Shown: piece after piece, positions 1 to 6,414 of the stretch
How positions within the stretch are numbered: the first letter of the stretch is position 1
How the letters are laid out: every line of letters starts with the position of its first letter
Source: JBNJEA01 sp051745395
GTDB lineage: Bacteria; Desulfobacterota; Desulfobacteria; Desulfobacterales; Desulfosalsimonadaceae
Direction: 5' to 3'
Assembly: GCA_051745395.1 (NCBI GenBank)
Contig: JBNJEA010000151.1
Location: forward strand, 1 to 6,884
Length of the DNA stretch: 6,884 bases
Translations under genes and position numbers: made by a program
The notes under the pieces: generated by a model
The model's input: the letters and a program-made list of their open reading frames with translations, nothing else
What the model was told of the DNA's origin: nothing
Database searches by the model: none

Positions 1-821
1 AGGCCGATCAGTACCGTGGGCGCGGCGCACAGATGCGTTACCTGCTCTTTTTCGATGACATCATAAATGGTCTGCGGCTCGACTTTGCGCAGACAGACAT
101 GGGTGGCGCCGATGGCGGTCACCGCCCAGGGAAAACACCACCCGTTGCAGTGAAACATGGGCAAAGTCCACAGGTAGGCAGACTGGTCGGTCAAACCGAA
201 TTCGATAACCTCGCCCATGGCGTTTAAAAACGCCCCCCGGTGGTGATACATCACCCCTTTGGGCTTGCCGGTGGTACCGCTGGTATAATTGATGGTGGCC
301 ACCTCCCATTCATCTTCCACCGCGCAAGTGACCGGCTCGGGGCTTCCGGTCAGCAGAAAACTTTCATAATCGGTGCCGGCCAGGGGATGGCTGTCATCGA
401 CGTCGCAGATATTGACAAACCGGGCTACCCCGTCGAGATCATCCATTATCGGTGAAACCAATTCCGCGAAGGCGTTGTCGACAAACACCATTTTTGCTTC
501 GGAATGGTCCAGGATATAGCCCACCTCGCCCGAAGAAAGCCGGATATTGACGCTGACCAGCGCCGCGCCGATCATGGGCACGGCGAAATGGGCCTCGAGC
601 ATGGGCGGTGTATTCGGGCAGATAAAGGCCACCTTGTCGCCCTTTTGCACACCGGCAGCCTTCAGGGCGCTGGCCAGCCGGTTTACCCTTTCGTAAAACA
701 TCTGGTACGTAAACCGCGTGTTGCCATAGACCACCGCGGTTTTGTCATCGAAAATCGCCGCTGCGCGTTCTATAAACCGCACGGGTGTCATTACGTCGCA
801 ATTGACCGATACGCTATCCAT
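1..821 (-). CDS. AMP-forming acyl-CoA synthetase, N-terminal half (3' end beyond window)
   Basis: Adenylate-forming ligase that activates a carboxylic acid with ATP and joins it to CoA in the cytoplasm. The window shows 273 codons, about half of the roughly 540 residues usual in the family. The AMP-binding P-loop signature YTSGTTGKPKG is at residues 179-189. It is followed by YHHRGAF (192-198) and by PMFHCNGWCFPW (221-232), a block typical of the AlkK/DmdB-like medium-chain group. An early FICPNTPPMLEAHFA segment also fits that family. The start at 821 is supported by a strong Shine-Dalgarno (AGGAG, 9 bases upstream). It overlaps the end of the receiver gene by 8 bases, so the two are almost certainly co-transcribed and translationally coupled. 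The C-terminal domain and the acyl pocket are not in view, so the substrate (medium-chain fatty acid, methylmercaptopropionate or other) cannot be read. Family assignment is firm; substrate is open. Confidence 0.93.
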   Translation of the reverse strand, partial: MDSVSVNCDVMTPVRFIERAAAIFDDKTAVVYGNTRFTYQMFYERVNRLASALKAAGVQKGDKVAFICPNTPPMLEAHFAVPMIGAALVSVNIRLSSGEVGYILDHSEAKMVFVDNAFAELVSPIMDDLDGVARFVNICDVDDSHPLAGTDYESFLLTGSPEPVTCAVEDEWEVATINYTSGTTGKPKGVMYHHRGAFLNAMGEVIEFGLTDQSAYLWTLPMFHCNGWCFPWAVTAIGATHVCLRKVEPQTIYDVIEKEQVTHLCAAPTVLIG

Positions 822-1209
822 GCCGAGATTCTCCTTTCCGGGATTGCCTTTTTTGTTTTTCGGACAGAAACCGGATAATTTCTTCCGTATCCGGTGCATC
901 AGCCGGTTGGATCATGTAGTAGATCACTCCCTGGTCACGGGCTTTGCGTTCCCGTTGCCGGGAATTGCCCCGCGTCATCGCCACGACCGGCAACCGGGGG
1001 CAAAGCTGTTTGAGCCGCTGAATCAACGGGCATTCATCGGCCTCGTCCAACTCCAGGGCAACGAATGCCAGCTCATAGGGGTTGCGGCTGGCAGCGGCAA
1101 TGGCCGCTGCCGACGATGACACGATATCGGCCCGGTGACCCATGTCATCGATGCGGGCTTTCATGCCCGTTGCATTCGCACTGTCGTTTTCCGCAACCAG
1201 GATATGCAT
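814..1209 (-). CDS. Stand-alone receiver-domain protein with degenerate phosphorylation site
   Basis: 131 residues with the alternating beta/alpha pattern of a CheY-like receiver and no output domain. Strand beta1 and the acidic corner read ILVAEND (3-9), where receivers usually have I-L-V-V-D-D-D, so the pair is E7/N8. Strand beta3 reads LAFVALEL (47-54), placing E53 where the phosphoacceptor Asp normally stands. T79 (VVAMT) is the conserved Thr/Ser after beta4. The conserved Lys-Pro after beta5 is Gln-Pro (Q101-P102). The last 15 residues are a basic tail. Loss of Asp plus Lys argues against normal phosphotransfer; Glu may mimic a constitutively phosphorylated state (inference). It is the first gene of a unit with the overlapping acyl-CoA ligase, behind a sigma54-type promoter. 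The start has a GGAAAGG Shine-Dalgarno 7 bases upstream. No histidine kinase is encoded nearby. The fold call is good; the role is unknown. Confidence 0.85.
   Translation of the reverse strand: MHILVAENDSANATGMKARIDDMGHRADIVSSSAAAIAAASRNPYELAFVALELDEADECPLIQRLKQLCPRLPVVAMTRGNSRQRERKARDQGVIYYMIQPADAPDTEEIIRFLSEKQKRQSRKGESRHG
831..835 (-). promoter_or_regulatory. Ribosome binding site of the acyl-CoA synthetase
   Basis: On the minus strand this reads AGGAG within GGAAAGGAGAA, nine bases before the ATG at 821. It lies inside the last codons of the upstream receiver gene, whose TAG stop (814-816) is just past the ligase ATG. This fixes the ligase start and implies translational coupling. Confidence 0.8.
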
Positions 1210-1216
1210 TCAACAG

Positions 1217-1223
1217 CCTTTCC
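1217..1223 (-). promoter_or_regulatory. Ribosome binding site of the receiver gene
   Basis: Reads GGAAAGG on the minus strand, seven bases before the ATG at 1209. It supports that start and lies within the short leader (about 30 bases) predicted from the sigma54-type promoter just upstream. Confidence 0.65.
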
Positions 1224-1251
1224 GTTGCATCAATATTGCCGCCATCTCTCT

Positions 1252-1268
1252 ATCAAGAACCGTGCCAG
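1252..1268 (-). promoter_or_regulatory. Sigma54 (-24/-12) promoter for the receiver/acyl-CoA synthetase operon
   Basis: The minus strand reads CTGGCACGGTTCTTGAT. Against the sigma54 consensus YTGGCACGrNNNTTGCW this matches every fixed position except one (TTGAT for TTGCW, C to A in the -12 GC). The -24 GG and the -12 element have correct spacing. Transcription would start near 1241, giving a leader of about 32 bases that contains the Shine-Dalgarno of the receiver gene. The adjacent upstream gene encodes a sigma54-dependent activator, which makes the site much more credible. The -12 C-to-A change may weaken it. Confidence 0.72.
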
Positions 1269-1366
1269 CGCGGAAAACGACAGTGTAACCGGTTGAATTT
1301 GATTAAAAATCAGGAAAGGCCGGCAGTGGGTGGGGCCGAAACCGGAAAGGTAAAATCGGGGCGGAT

Positions 1367-1379
1367 CGTTCCCAGAACG
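1367..1379. repeat. Inverted repeat, possible activator binding site
   Basis: CGTTC-CCA-GAACG, perfect 5-base arms around a 3-base centre. It lies about 130 bases upstream of the predicted sigma54 transcription start, within the usual range of enhancer sites for bacterial enhancer-binding proteins. On the minus strand no T-run follows it, so it is not a good intrinsic terminator for the activator gene. Binding is inference only. Confidence 0.3.
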
Positions 1380-1394
1380 GTTGGAGTTGTGGCC

Positions 1395-1410
1395 GTAATG
1401 ATTGGATTAC
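1395..1410. repeat. Inverted repeat, possible activator binding site
   Basis: GTAAT-N6-ATTAC, perfect 5-base arms, between the activator stop codon and the sigma54-type promoter, about 160 bases upstream of the predicted start. Together with the repeat at 1367-1379 it is one of the few symmetric sequences in this gap. The rest of the gap (1269-1447) holds an AACCGGTT palindrome at 1287-1294, an A/T-rich stretch near 1296-1312, and no convincing terminator or gene. Confidence 0.28.
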
Positions 1411-1447
1411 ACGAATAAAAAGACAAATAGGAACAATTGTGCCCAAA

Positions 1448-3589
1448 TCAGGATCGATCAAGCCCATACTGCTTGATCTTTTTAAACAGGGTGCGACGAT
1501 TAATGCCGAGCGCCCCGGCGGCGGCTTCCCGGTGCCAGCGGGCGCGCTCCAGCGCCTCCAGGACGAGGCGCTTTTCAAAATCGGCCACCGCGGTTTTCAG
1601 GTCGCCGCCTTCACCGGGGCCGGGCACGGGCGGCCCGGCTTTTTCCGGACCGGCCGATTTTCGGGCCTTGCCCATGATTTCAAACCGGCCCAGGGTCACA
1701 TACCGATAAACCGTGTTCTGCAGCTCCCGCACATTGCCCGGCCATTCATAGGCATGCACGGCATCTAAAATATGGCCCGTAATCGGCGGCGGCTTGTCCG
1801 CCGGCGAGCAGGCGGCCAAAAAATGTTCCAGCAGCAGCGGCAGATCCGCCTTCCGCTGCCGCAGCGGCGGCAGGAAAATGGGGAGCACGTGGATGCGGTA
1901 ATAAAAATCCTCCCGCATAACACCCCGGCGCAACAGATCTTCCGGGTCGCGGTTGGTGGCTGCAATAATCCGGATATCCGGATGCCGGACTTCTCGCCCG
2001 CCCACCGGGATATAGCCCCGGCCTTCGAGCACCCGGAGGAGCTTGACCTGCATGTTGAGACCGATTTCGCCGAGCTCGTCCAAAAACAAGGTGCCGCCGT
2101 CGGCCAGGTCCAGAAATCCGTGCTTGTCCCGGTCCGCGCCGGTAAAAGCCCCTTTCCGGTAACCGAAAAACTCACTTTCCAGCAGGCTTTCTGGGATGGC
2201 GCCGCAGTTGACCGCCACGAACCCGGCATCGCTGCGATCGCCGGCGTCATGGATGGCCCGGGCCACCAGTTCCTTGCCCGTGCCAGATTCCCCGTAGACG
2301 ATGACGTTGGCATCGGTTGCCGCCGCATTTAAAATGCGTTCATAGACCTGCTGCATGGCCGGGGTTTTGCCGATGATATCGCCGAACCGGTACCGTTCCT
2401 TCATGGCGGATTTCAACCGGATGTTTTCATCCCGGAAATAGGAAGCCTGTTCTTCCAGGGCCTGCTCTGCCTGCTTTCGCTCGGTGATATCAATGACTAA
2501 GGCCTCGATTTTTTCCACCGCCCCGTTATCCCCGAAAATCGGGGAATGGATGGTTTCATACCATCGCCGGTCCCGGGGGCTTTCAAACTCACGCCGATCG
2601 GCGAGACCTTCAAAGACCGTTTCGGCCGGGCACCAGGGACATGGCGACAAAAGCCCGTGCAGGGCCCGGTAGCAAAACTCGCCCGTGGCATCCCGGCCGA
2701 GTTTTTCCGCCATGGCCTTGTTCATAAACGCAATCCGGTACGCCCGGTCACAGGTATAGATATAGCCCTGGGCCGCCTCGATGATGGCGCTGAGCTTGGC
2801 CTTGCTTTCGGCCAGGTCGCGTTCGGTCTGCTTGATCGCCGTAATGTCCATAAACGAGGCAATGCTTCGCCGGCCGTCGGGCAAAAGGCCGACCTTGATA
2901 TAAATATCGCGAATGTCGCCCTGCCGGTTGACCACCCGGCATTCGTATTCATTGGGCACATCCGCGGCGGCAAGCCGGCGCCGCCGGTGATAGTCCTTCA
3001 TCCGCTCCCGGTCTTCGGCCACGATAAAGTCCGACCATTTCATCCGGTGTTCGATTTGGCCCTTGTCATATCCGGCCAGTTTTTCAAATTCCTCGTTGGA
3101 CATGGATATGGTCATGTCTTCTTCGATGATGATCGAGGCCGCTCCGGATTTTTCAAATACCCGCCGATAGCGGTCCTCGCTGTATTTCAAATCCGCCTCG
3201 GCTGCTTTCTGCCGGCTGATATCAATGACGATGCCCATTAACAGCCGGCAGGCCCCATCGACGTTGCGTACCGGCGATATCAACACATCGCCCCAGAAAA
3301 TCGATCCATCCTTTCGGATGTAGCGGATTTGGCGCCGGAAGCGGTCCTTTTCGCCACGGACCAGGGCAGCGGCCATCTCGCCGGCTTCGGCCGCATCGTC
3401 GCCATGGAGCAGTGTTTCGGCATAAACGCCTTTCAATTCCTCCGCGGCATACCGCAGCCGGCTGCACAGGGCCGTATTGACCCGGACAAACCGGCCGGCC
3501 GGGTCGAGCAAAAACACACCGGCCCCGACCTCTTCGAGCATCCGGGCAAAACCGTCTTCTGCCCAAAACATGTCGGTCCCCGGCGACAT
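1448..3589 (-). CDS. Sigma54-dependent transcriptional activator with three PAS domains
   Basis: Bacterial enhancer-binding protein that remodels sigma54-RNA polymerase using ATP. Numbering from the ATG at 3589 (713 residues): PAS1 about 12-128, PAS2 about 140-256, PAS3 about 264-374, coiled-coil linker about 370-397, then the AAA+ domain. That domain has Walker A GESGTGKE (433-440), an intact sigma54-contacting GAFTGA loop (480-485), Walker B with D504-E505, sensor AATN (543-546) and WPGNVREL (616-623). A Gly/Pro-rich linker (640-663) leads to a Fis-type helix-turn-helix (687-710). No membrane segment or receiver domain is seen, so it probably senses a cytoplasmic signal through PAS. PAS3 carries C306, C317 and C320 (CPWC), a possible metal or redox site. 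The start is uncertain. ATG 3625 and GTG 3745 are also in frame, but typical GC-rich codons begin at 3589; ATG 3571 has a GGGGA upstream. The likely target is the adjacent operon with a sigma54-type promoter. Confidence 0.93.
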   Translation of the reverse strand: MSPGTDMFWAEDGFARMLEEVGAGVFLLDPAGRFVRVNTALCSRLRYAAEELKGVYAETLLHGDDAAEAGEMAAALVRGEKDRFRRQIRYIRKDGSIFWGDVLISPVRNVDGACRLLMGIVIDISRQKAAEADLKYSEDRYRRVFEKSGAASIIIEEDMTISMSNEEFEKLAGYDKGQIEHRMKWSDFIVAEDRERMKDYHRRRRLAAADVPNEYECRVVNRQGDIRDIYIKVGLLPDGRRSIASFMDITAIKQTERDLAESKAKLSAIIEAAQGYIYTCDRAYRIAFMNKAMAEKLGRDATGEFCYRALHGLLSPCPWCPAETVFEGLADRREFESPRDRRWYETIHSPIFGDNGAVEKIEALVIDITERKQAEQALEEQASYFRDENIRLKSAMKERYRFGDIIGKTPAMQQVYERILNAAATDANVIVYGESGTGKELVARAIHDAGDRSDAGFVAVNCGAIPESLLESEFFGYRKGAFTGADRDKHGFLDLADGGTLFLDELGEIGLNMQVKLLRVLEGRGYIPVGGREVRHPDIRIIAATNRDPEDLLRRGVMREDFYYRIHVLPIFLPPLRQRKADLPLLLEHFLAACSPADKPPPITGHILDAVHAYEWPGNVRELQNTVYRYVTLGRFEIMGKARKSAGPEKAGPPVPGPGEGGDLKTAVADFEKRLVLEALERARWHREAAAGALGINRRTLFKKIKQYGLDRS

Positions 3590-3660
3590 CGTTTTATTTG
3601 TATTTGAAAATTCGGGTGGTTCCATAAAAAAAATGGTAATATAAATCGTTTCAAAAATAA

Positions 3661-3673
3661 ACCGTTTCACGGT
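3661..3673. repeat. Inverted repeat in the divergent intergenic region
   Basis: ACCGT-TTC-ACGGT, perfect 5-base arms around a 3-base centre. It lies between the activator gene and the BCCT operon, 15 bases upstream of the -35 hexamer of the predicted BCCT promoter. The position suits an operator or activator site for either divergent gene, but the binding protein is unknown. Confidence 0.35.
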
Positions 3674-3678
3674 CTGAT

Positions 3679-3688
3679 CCGATATCGG
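3679..3688. repeat. Perfect palindrome abutting the BCCT promoter
   Basis: CCGATATCGG, a perfect 10-base palindrome that ends exactly where the predicted -35 hexamer (3689) begins. A protein bound here would contact or block RNA polymerase, so it is a candidate operator. It sits 5 bases after the inverted repeat at 3661-3673. Confidence 0.4.
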
Positions 3689-3717
3689 TTTACAGGACCC
3701 GACGAGATTGCTATAAA
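3689..3717 (+). promoter_or_regulatory. Sigma70-type promoter of the BCCT-uspA operon
   Basis: TTTACA (-35, 3689-3694), 17-base spacer, TATAAA (-10, 3712-3717). Each hexamer matches the sigma70 consensus at 5 of 6 positions with ideal spacing. Transcription would start near 3724, leaving a leader of about 78 bases before the ATG at 3802. No sigma54-type site was found on this strand of the gap. For the divergent activator only a TATATT -10-like hexamer (3643-3638, minus) without a good -35 is visible. That hexamer would favour a start codon at 3589 over 3625. Confidence 0.6.
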
Positions 3718-3801
3718 CGCAGCATGACAGCCAACACGGAAACACAGACCGCGCCCGTTTCCATCATCAATCCATCTGCATATGACCGGTAGTAAACAAC
3801 C

Positions 3802-5487
3802 ATGAGCGACACATCCAATCCGACAAAGCCAGCAGCGCCCCCGCGCCGATTTTTCGATATTCACCCGCCGGTTTTCTGGCCGGCCACCCTTTTGCTGTTT
3901 GCCTTTATCGCCGTGACCATAGCCGTGGGCGCGCCGATGAAAACGGTGTTTTCGGCCCTACAGGACGGCATTTCCGACAACTTCGGATGGTTTTTGCTGA
4001 TCGCCGTCAACTTCTACCTGTTTTTCATGCTGTACCTGGCTTTCAGCAAATACGGCGACATCCGGCTGGGCGGCAAAAATGCCGTACCGGATTTCAGCCG
4101 GCTATCCTGGTTTGCCATGCTGTTTAGCGCCGGCATGGGCATCGGCATTCTGTTCTGGAGCGTGGCCGAACCCATCTATCATTTTACCGAACCGCTGGCC
4201 AGCCAGAGCGAAACGATTCCGGCCGCCGTCGAATCCCTGAAAATCACCTTTCTGCACTGGGGACTGCACCCCTGGGCCATCTATGCCTTGGTCGGCATGT
4301 CGCTTGCCTTCTTTGCCTTCAACCGGAAACTGCCCCTGGCCATCCGGTCGATTTTCTACCCGGTTCTGGGCGACCGGATCAACGGGGTATGGGGCGACAT
4401 CATCGATGTGCTGGCCGTGCTGGCCACCCTGTTCGGCCTGGCCACGTCACTGGGCTTCGGGGTACAGCAGGTCAGCGCCGGCTTAAACCACCTTTTCGGC
4501 CTGCCCGATACCCGGATGATCCAGGTGGCACTGGTGGCCGTTATTACGTTTATCGCCACCCTGTCCGTGGTTTCCGGGCTCGACAACGGCGTCAAGCGCC
4601 TGTCGGAATTAAACCTGAACCTGGCCGCCGTGCTGCTCGTTTTCGTCCTGATCGTCGGGCCGACAGTCTTTATCCTCGATGCCTTTGTCCAGAACCTGGG
4701 CACATATATGGACACGTTTTTCGCGATCAGCTTCTGGTCGGAAAGCTACGAACAGACCCAATGGCAAAACCAGTGGACCCTGTTTTACTGGGCCTGGTGG
4801 GTGGCATGGTCGCCGTTTGTGGGCATGTTTATCGCCCGGATTTCCAAGGGGCGCAGCATCAGGGAATTCGTTTTAAGCGTGCTGCTTATCCCAGCGCTGC
4901 TGACTTTCTTGTGGATCACCGCCTTTGGCGGGGCCGCCGTGTTTTTGGAGCTGCAGGAAATAGCGCAGATTTCAGCGGCGGTCAAAGAAAATGTGGCCAT
5001 TTCCATGTACGAACTATTCGGCAACTATCCCTTTGCAACGCTCGCCAATATTGCCGCCGTCATCCTGGTGGTCAGCTTTTTTGTCACCTCGTCGGACTCG
5101 GGTTCACTGGTCGTCGATGCATTTACCTCAGGCGGCAAGCTGGCCTCCCCGGTGACCCAACGCATATTCTGGGCAGTCATGGTGGGCGCCGTCGCCGCGG
5201 TCCTGCTCCTCGGCGGCGGGCTCGCGGCGCTTCAAACCGCTTCGATTACCATGGGCCTGCCCTTTTCCGTGATTCTGATTTTCATGGCATACAGCCTGCG
5301 AAAGGGCCTGCAGAAAGAATACGAGGCCGAGGAACTTCGCCGCAAGGCCGTGGAACGCGAATCCTATCAGCAGCTAATCCGGCAGCTCATGGAGCGCAAG
5401 GAACAAGCATTCGATCCGGAAAGTGATCCGTCCAATCCCCCGGCACAGGCAACAGGGTCCAACTACCAATCAAATGCGGGTGCATAA
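3802..5487 (+). CDS. BCCT-family betaine/carnitine/choline-type transporter
   Basis: Inner-membrane secondary transporter of the betaine-carnitine-choline family, 561 residues, probably Na+-coupled uptake of a quaternary-ammonium or related osmolyte. About 12 membrane segments are visible, the first near 24-43 and the last near 478-498. The family motif GMGIGILFWSVAEP is at 111-124. W153, W158 and Y161 have the spacing of the BetP aromatic box residues W189/W194/Y197. WWVAWSPFVGMFIARISKG (332-350) supplies the second Trp cluster, and TSSDSGS (429-435) lies at the expected Na2-site region. The cytoplasmic tail has a strongly charged helix (about 500-535), reminiscent of osmosensing tails in this family. 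The Shine-Dalgarno is weak (GGTAG, 9 bases upstream). It is first in an operon with a uspA gene 3 bases downstream and divergent from the sigma54 activator. Glycine betaine is most likely, but choline, ectoine or dimethylsulfoniopropionate cannot be excluded from sequence alone. Confidence 0.93.
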   Translation: MSDTSNPTKPAAPPRRFFDIHPPVFWPATLLLFAFIAVTIAVGAPMKTVFSALQDGISDNFGWFLLIAVNFYLFFMLYLAFSKYGDIRLGGKNAVPDFSRLSWFAMLFSAGMGIGILFWSVAEPIYHFTEPLASQSETIPAAVESLKITFLHWGLHPWAIYALVGMSLAFFAFNRKLPLAIRSIFYPVLGDRINGVWGDIIDVLAVLATLFGLATSLGFGVQQVSAGLNHLFGLPDTRMIQVALVAVITFIATLSVVSGLDNGVKRLSELNLNLAAVLLVFVLIVGPTVFILDAFVQNLGTYMDTFFAISFWSESYEQTQWQNQWTLFYWAWWVAWSPFVGMFIARISKGRSIREFVLSVLLIPALLTFLWITAFGGAAVFLELQEIAQISAAVKENVAISMYELFGNYPFATLANIAAVILVVSFFVTSSDSGSLVVDAFTSGGKLASPVTQRIFWAVMVGAVAAVLLLGGGLAALQTASITMGLPFSVILIFMAYSLRKGLQKEYEAEELRRKAVERESYQQLIRQLMERKEQAFDPESDPSNPPAQATGSNYQSNAGA

Positions 5488-5490
5488 ATT

Positions 5491-6399
5491 ATGGAAGCCA
5501 TCAAAAACATCCTGGTTTGTCTGGATTTAACCCCTATTGATCCGTCTTTGATCCAGTATGCCGCGTTTACGGCCCGGTTATTCAGCGCGGAAAAGGTCTA
5601 TTTTCTCCACGTCATCCAGGCCTATGACCTGCCGGATAAGCGCAACCGGTCTTTTCCCGATGTCGAGGCATCCCTTGACCAGATGATCCGGGAGGAACTC
5701 AACCGGCAGATCGAGCATCATTTCAAAAACAAGTATGAAAACGAAATCGTGGTCAAGGTCGAAGAAGAAGACGCCGCCGAGGCCATCGTCAATTGTGTGG
5801 CCGAACACGAGATCGATGTGACGTTGATCGGACAGAAATTCGGCGAGGACCGCCAAGGGCGATACGGGCACAAAGTCGCCGCCAATGCGGCCTGCGATAT
5901 CATATTCGTTCCCGAGAACACGGAAACTGTGGCGGCAAAGGTGCTTTGCGCCATTGATTTTTCCCCAAACGCACATGCTGCTTTCGAAAGAGCCCTCTTC
6001 ATGGCCGAAAACCAAGGTTCCCAATTAATCGGCTACTACATCCAGGATATCTCGCGCGCCTATTTCCCATCCTCCACCCAGCGCAGCAGCCGCCGAACAA
6101 AAAGCCAGGCCGAAAAAAAGCACCAGGAACTGCTCGACAAATACAACATCGACAAAGAAAAATTCCCCTGTCATATCGAAACCGGGGAAGAACTGACCAG
6201 CGAGGCGGAAAAAATCTACAACACCGCCGAATCCGAAGATGCCGATCTTATTATCGTCGGCGCCGCCGGGGATACGGCCACGGTGACATCGCTTCTCGGC
6301 AACATCACCGAGACCCTGCGGCGCATGCAGAAACTGATCCCGGTCATGATCGTCACGGCCAGGGGGCAGAAGTCTCTGCTCGATGTCTTTAAATCCTGA
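5491..6399 (+). CDS. Tandem universal stress protein (two UspA domains)
   Basis: Cytoplasmic protein of 302 residues made of two UspA repeats, about 4-141 and 149-289. Each begins with the beta1 motif and conserved Asp (ILVCLD, D11; VLCAID, D156). The second repeat keeps the nucleotide-binding pattern G-x2-G-x9-G (G257, G260, G270), followed by Asn instead of Ser/Thr. The first repeat has only a degenerate version (G114, G118, G126), so ATP binding may be confined to the second half. The ATG follows the transporter stop by three bases and has only a weak GGG upstream, so translation is probably coupled to the BCCT gene. By analogy with TeaD, an ATP-binding Usp that regulates the TeaABC ectoine transporter of Halomonas, it may tune the BCCT transporter's activity; this is inference. 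It ends 15 bases from the convergent branching-enzyme gene. Confidence 0.9.
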   Translation: MEAIKNILVCLDLTPIDPSLIQYAAFTARLFSAEKVYFLHVIQAYDLPDKRNRSFPDVEASLDQMIREELNRQIEHHFKNKYENEIVVKVEEEDAAEAIVNCVAEHEIDVTLIGQKFGEDRQGRYGHKVAANAACDIIFVPENTETVAAKVLCAIDFSPNAHAAFERALFMAENQGSQLIGYYIQDISRAYFPSSTQRSSRRTKSQAEKKHQELLDKYNIDKEKFPCHIETGEELTSEAEKIYNTAESEDADLIIVGAAGDTATVTSLLGNITETLRRMQKLIPVMIVTARGQKSLLDVFKS

Positions 6400-6414
6400 A
6401 TTTGATACGCTTTG

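Noticed and set aside
1287..1294. AACCGGTT palindrome near the sigma54-type promoter as an operator
   Set aside because: Only 8 bases with no extension of the symmetry; common by chance in this GC-rich sequence.
1300..1379. Intrinsic terminator for the activator gene
   Set aside because: The only stems (CGTTC-N3-GAACG and GATT/AATC) are 4-5 base pairs and are not followed by a T-run in the minus direction.
1765..2332. Open frames of about 187 codons on both strands
   Set aside because: Shadows of the AAA+ domain coding sequence, whose Walker and GAFTGA motifs establish the true frame.
2546..3241. 231-codon open frame on the plus strand
   Set aside because: Antisense to the PAS region of the activator; no recognisable domain and explained by the high GC content of the real gene.
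3695..3711. Possible sigma54 site on the plus strand before the BCCT gene (GG...TTGC)
   Set aside because: Thirteen bases separate the GG and GC instead of the required ten, and the rest of the -24 element is absent.
4389..5426. 345-codon open frame on the plus strand
   Set aside because: Lies wholly inside the BCCT gene in another frame, has no family motifs and is Arg/Gly/Pro-rich as expected of a shifted GC-rich frame.
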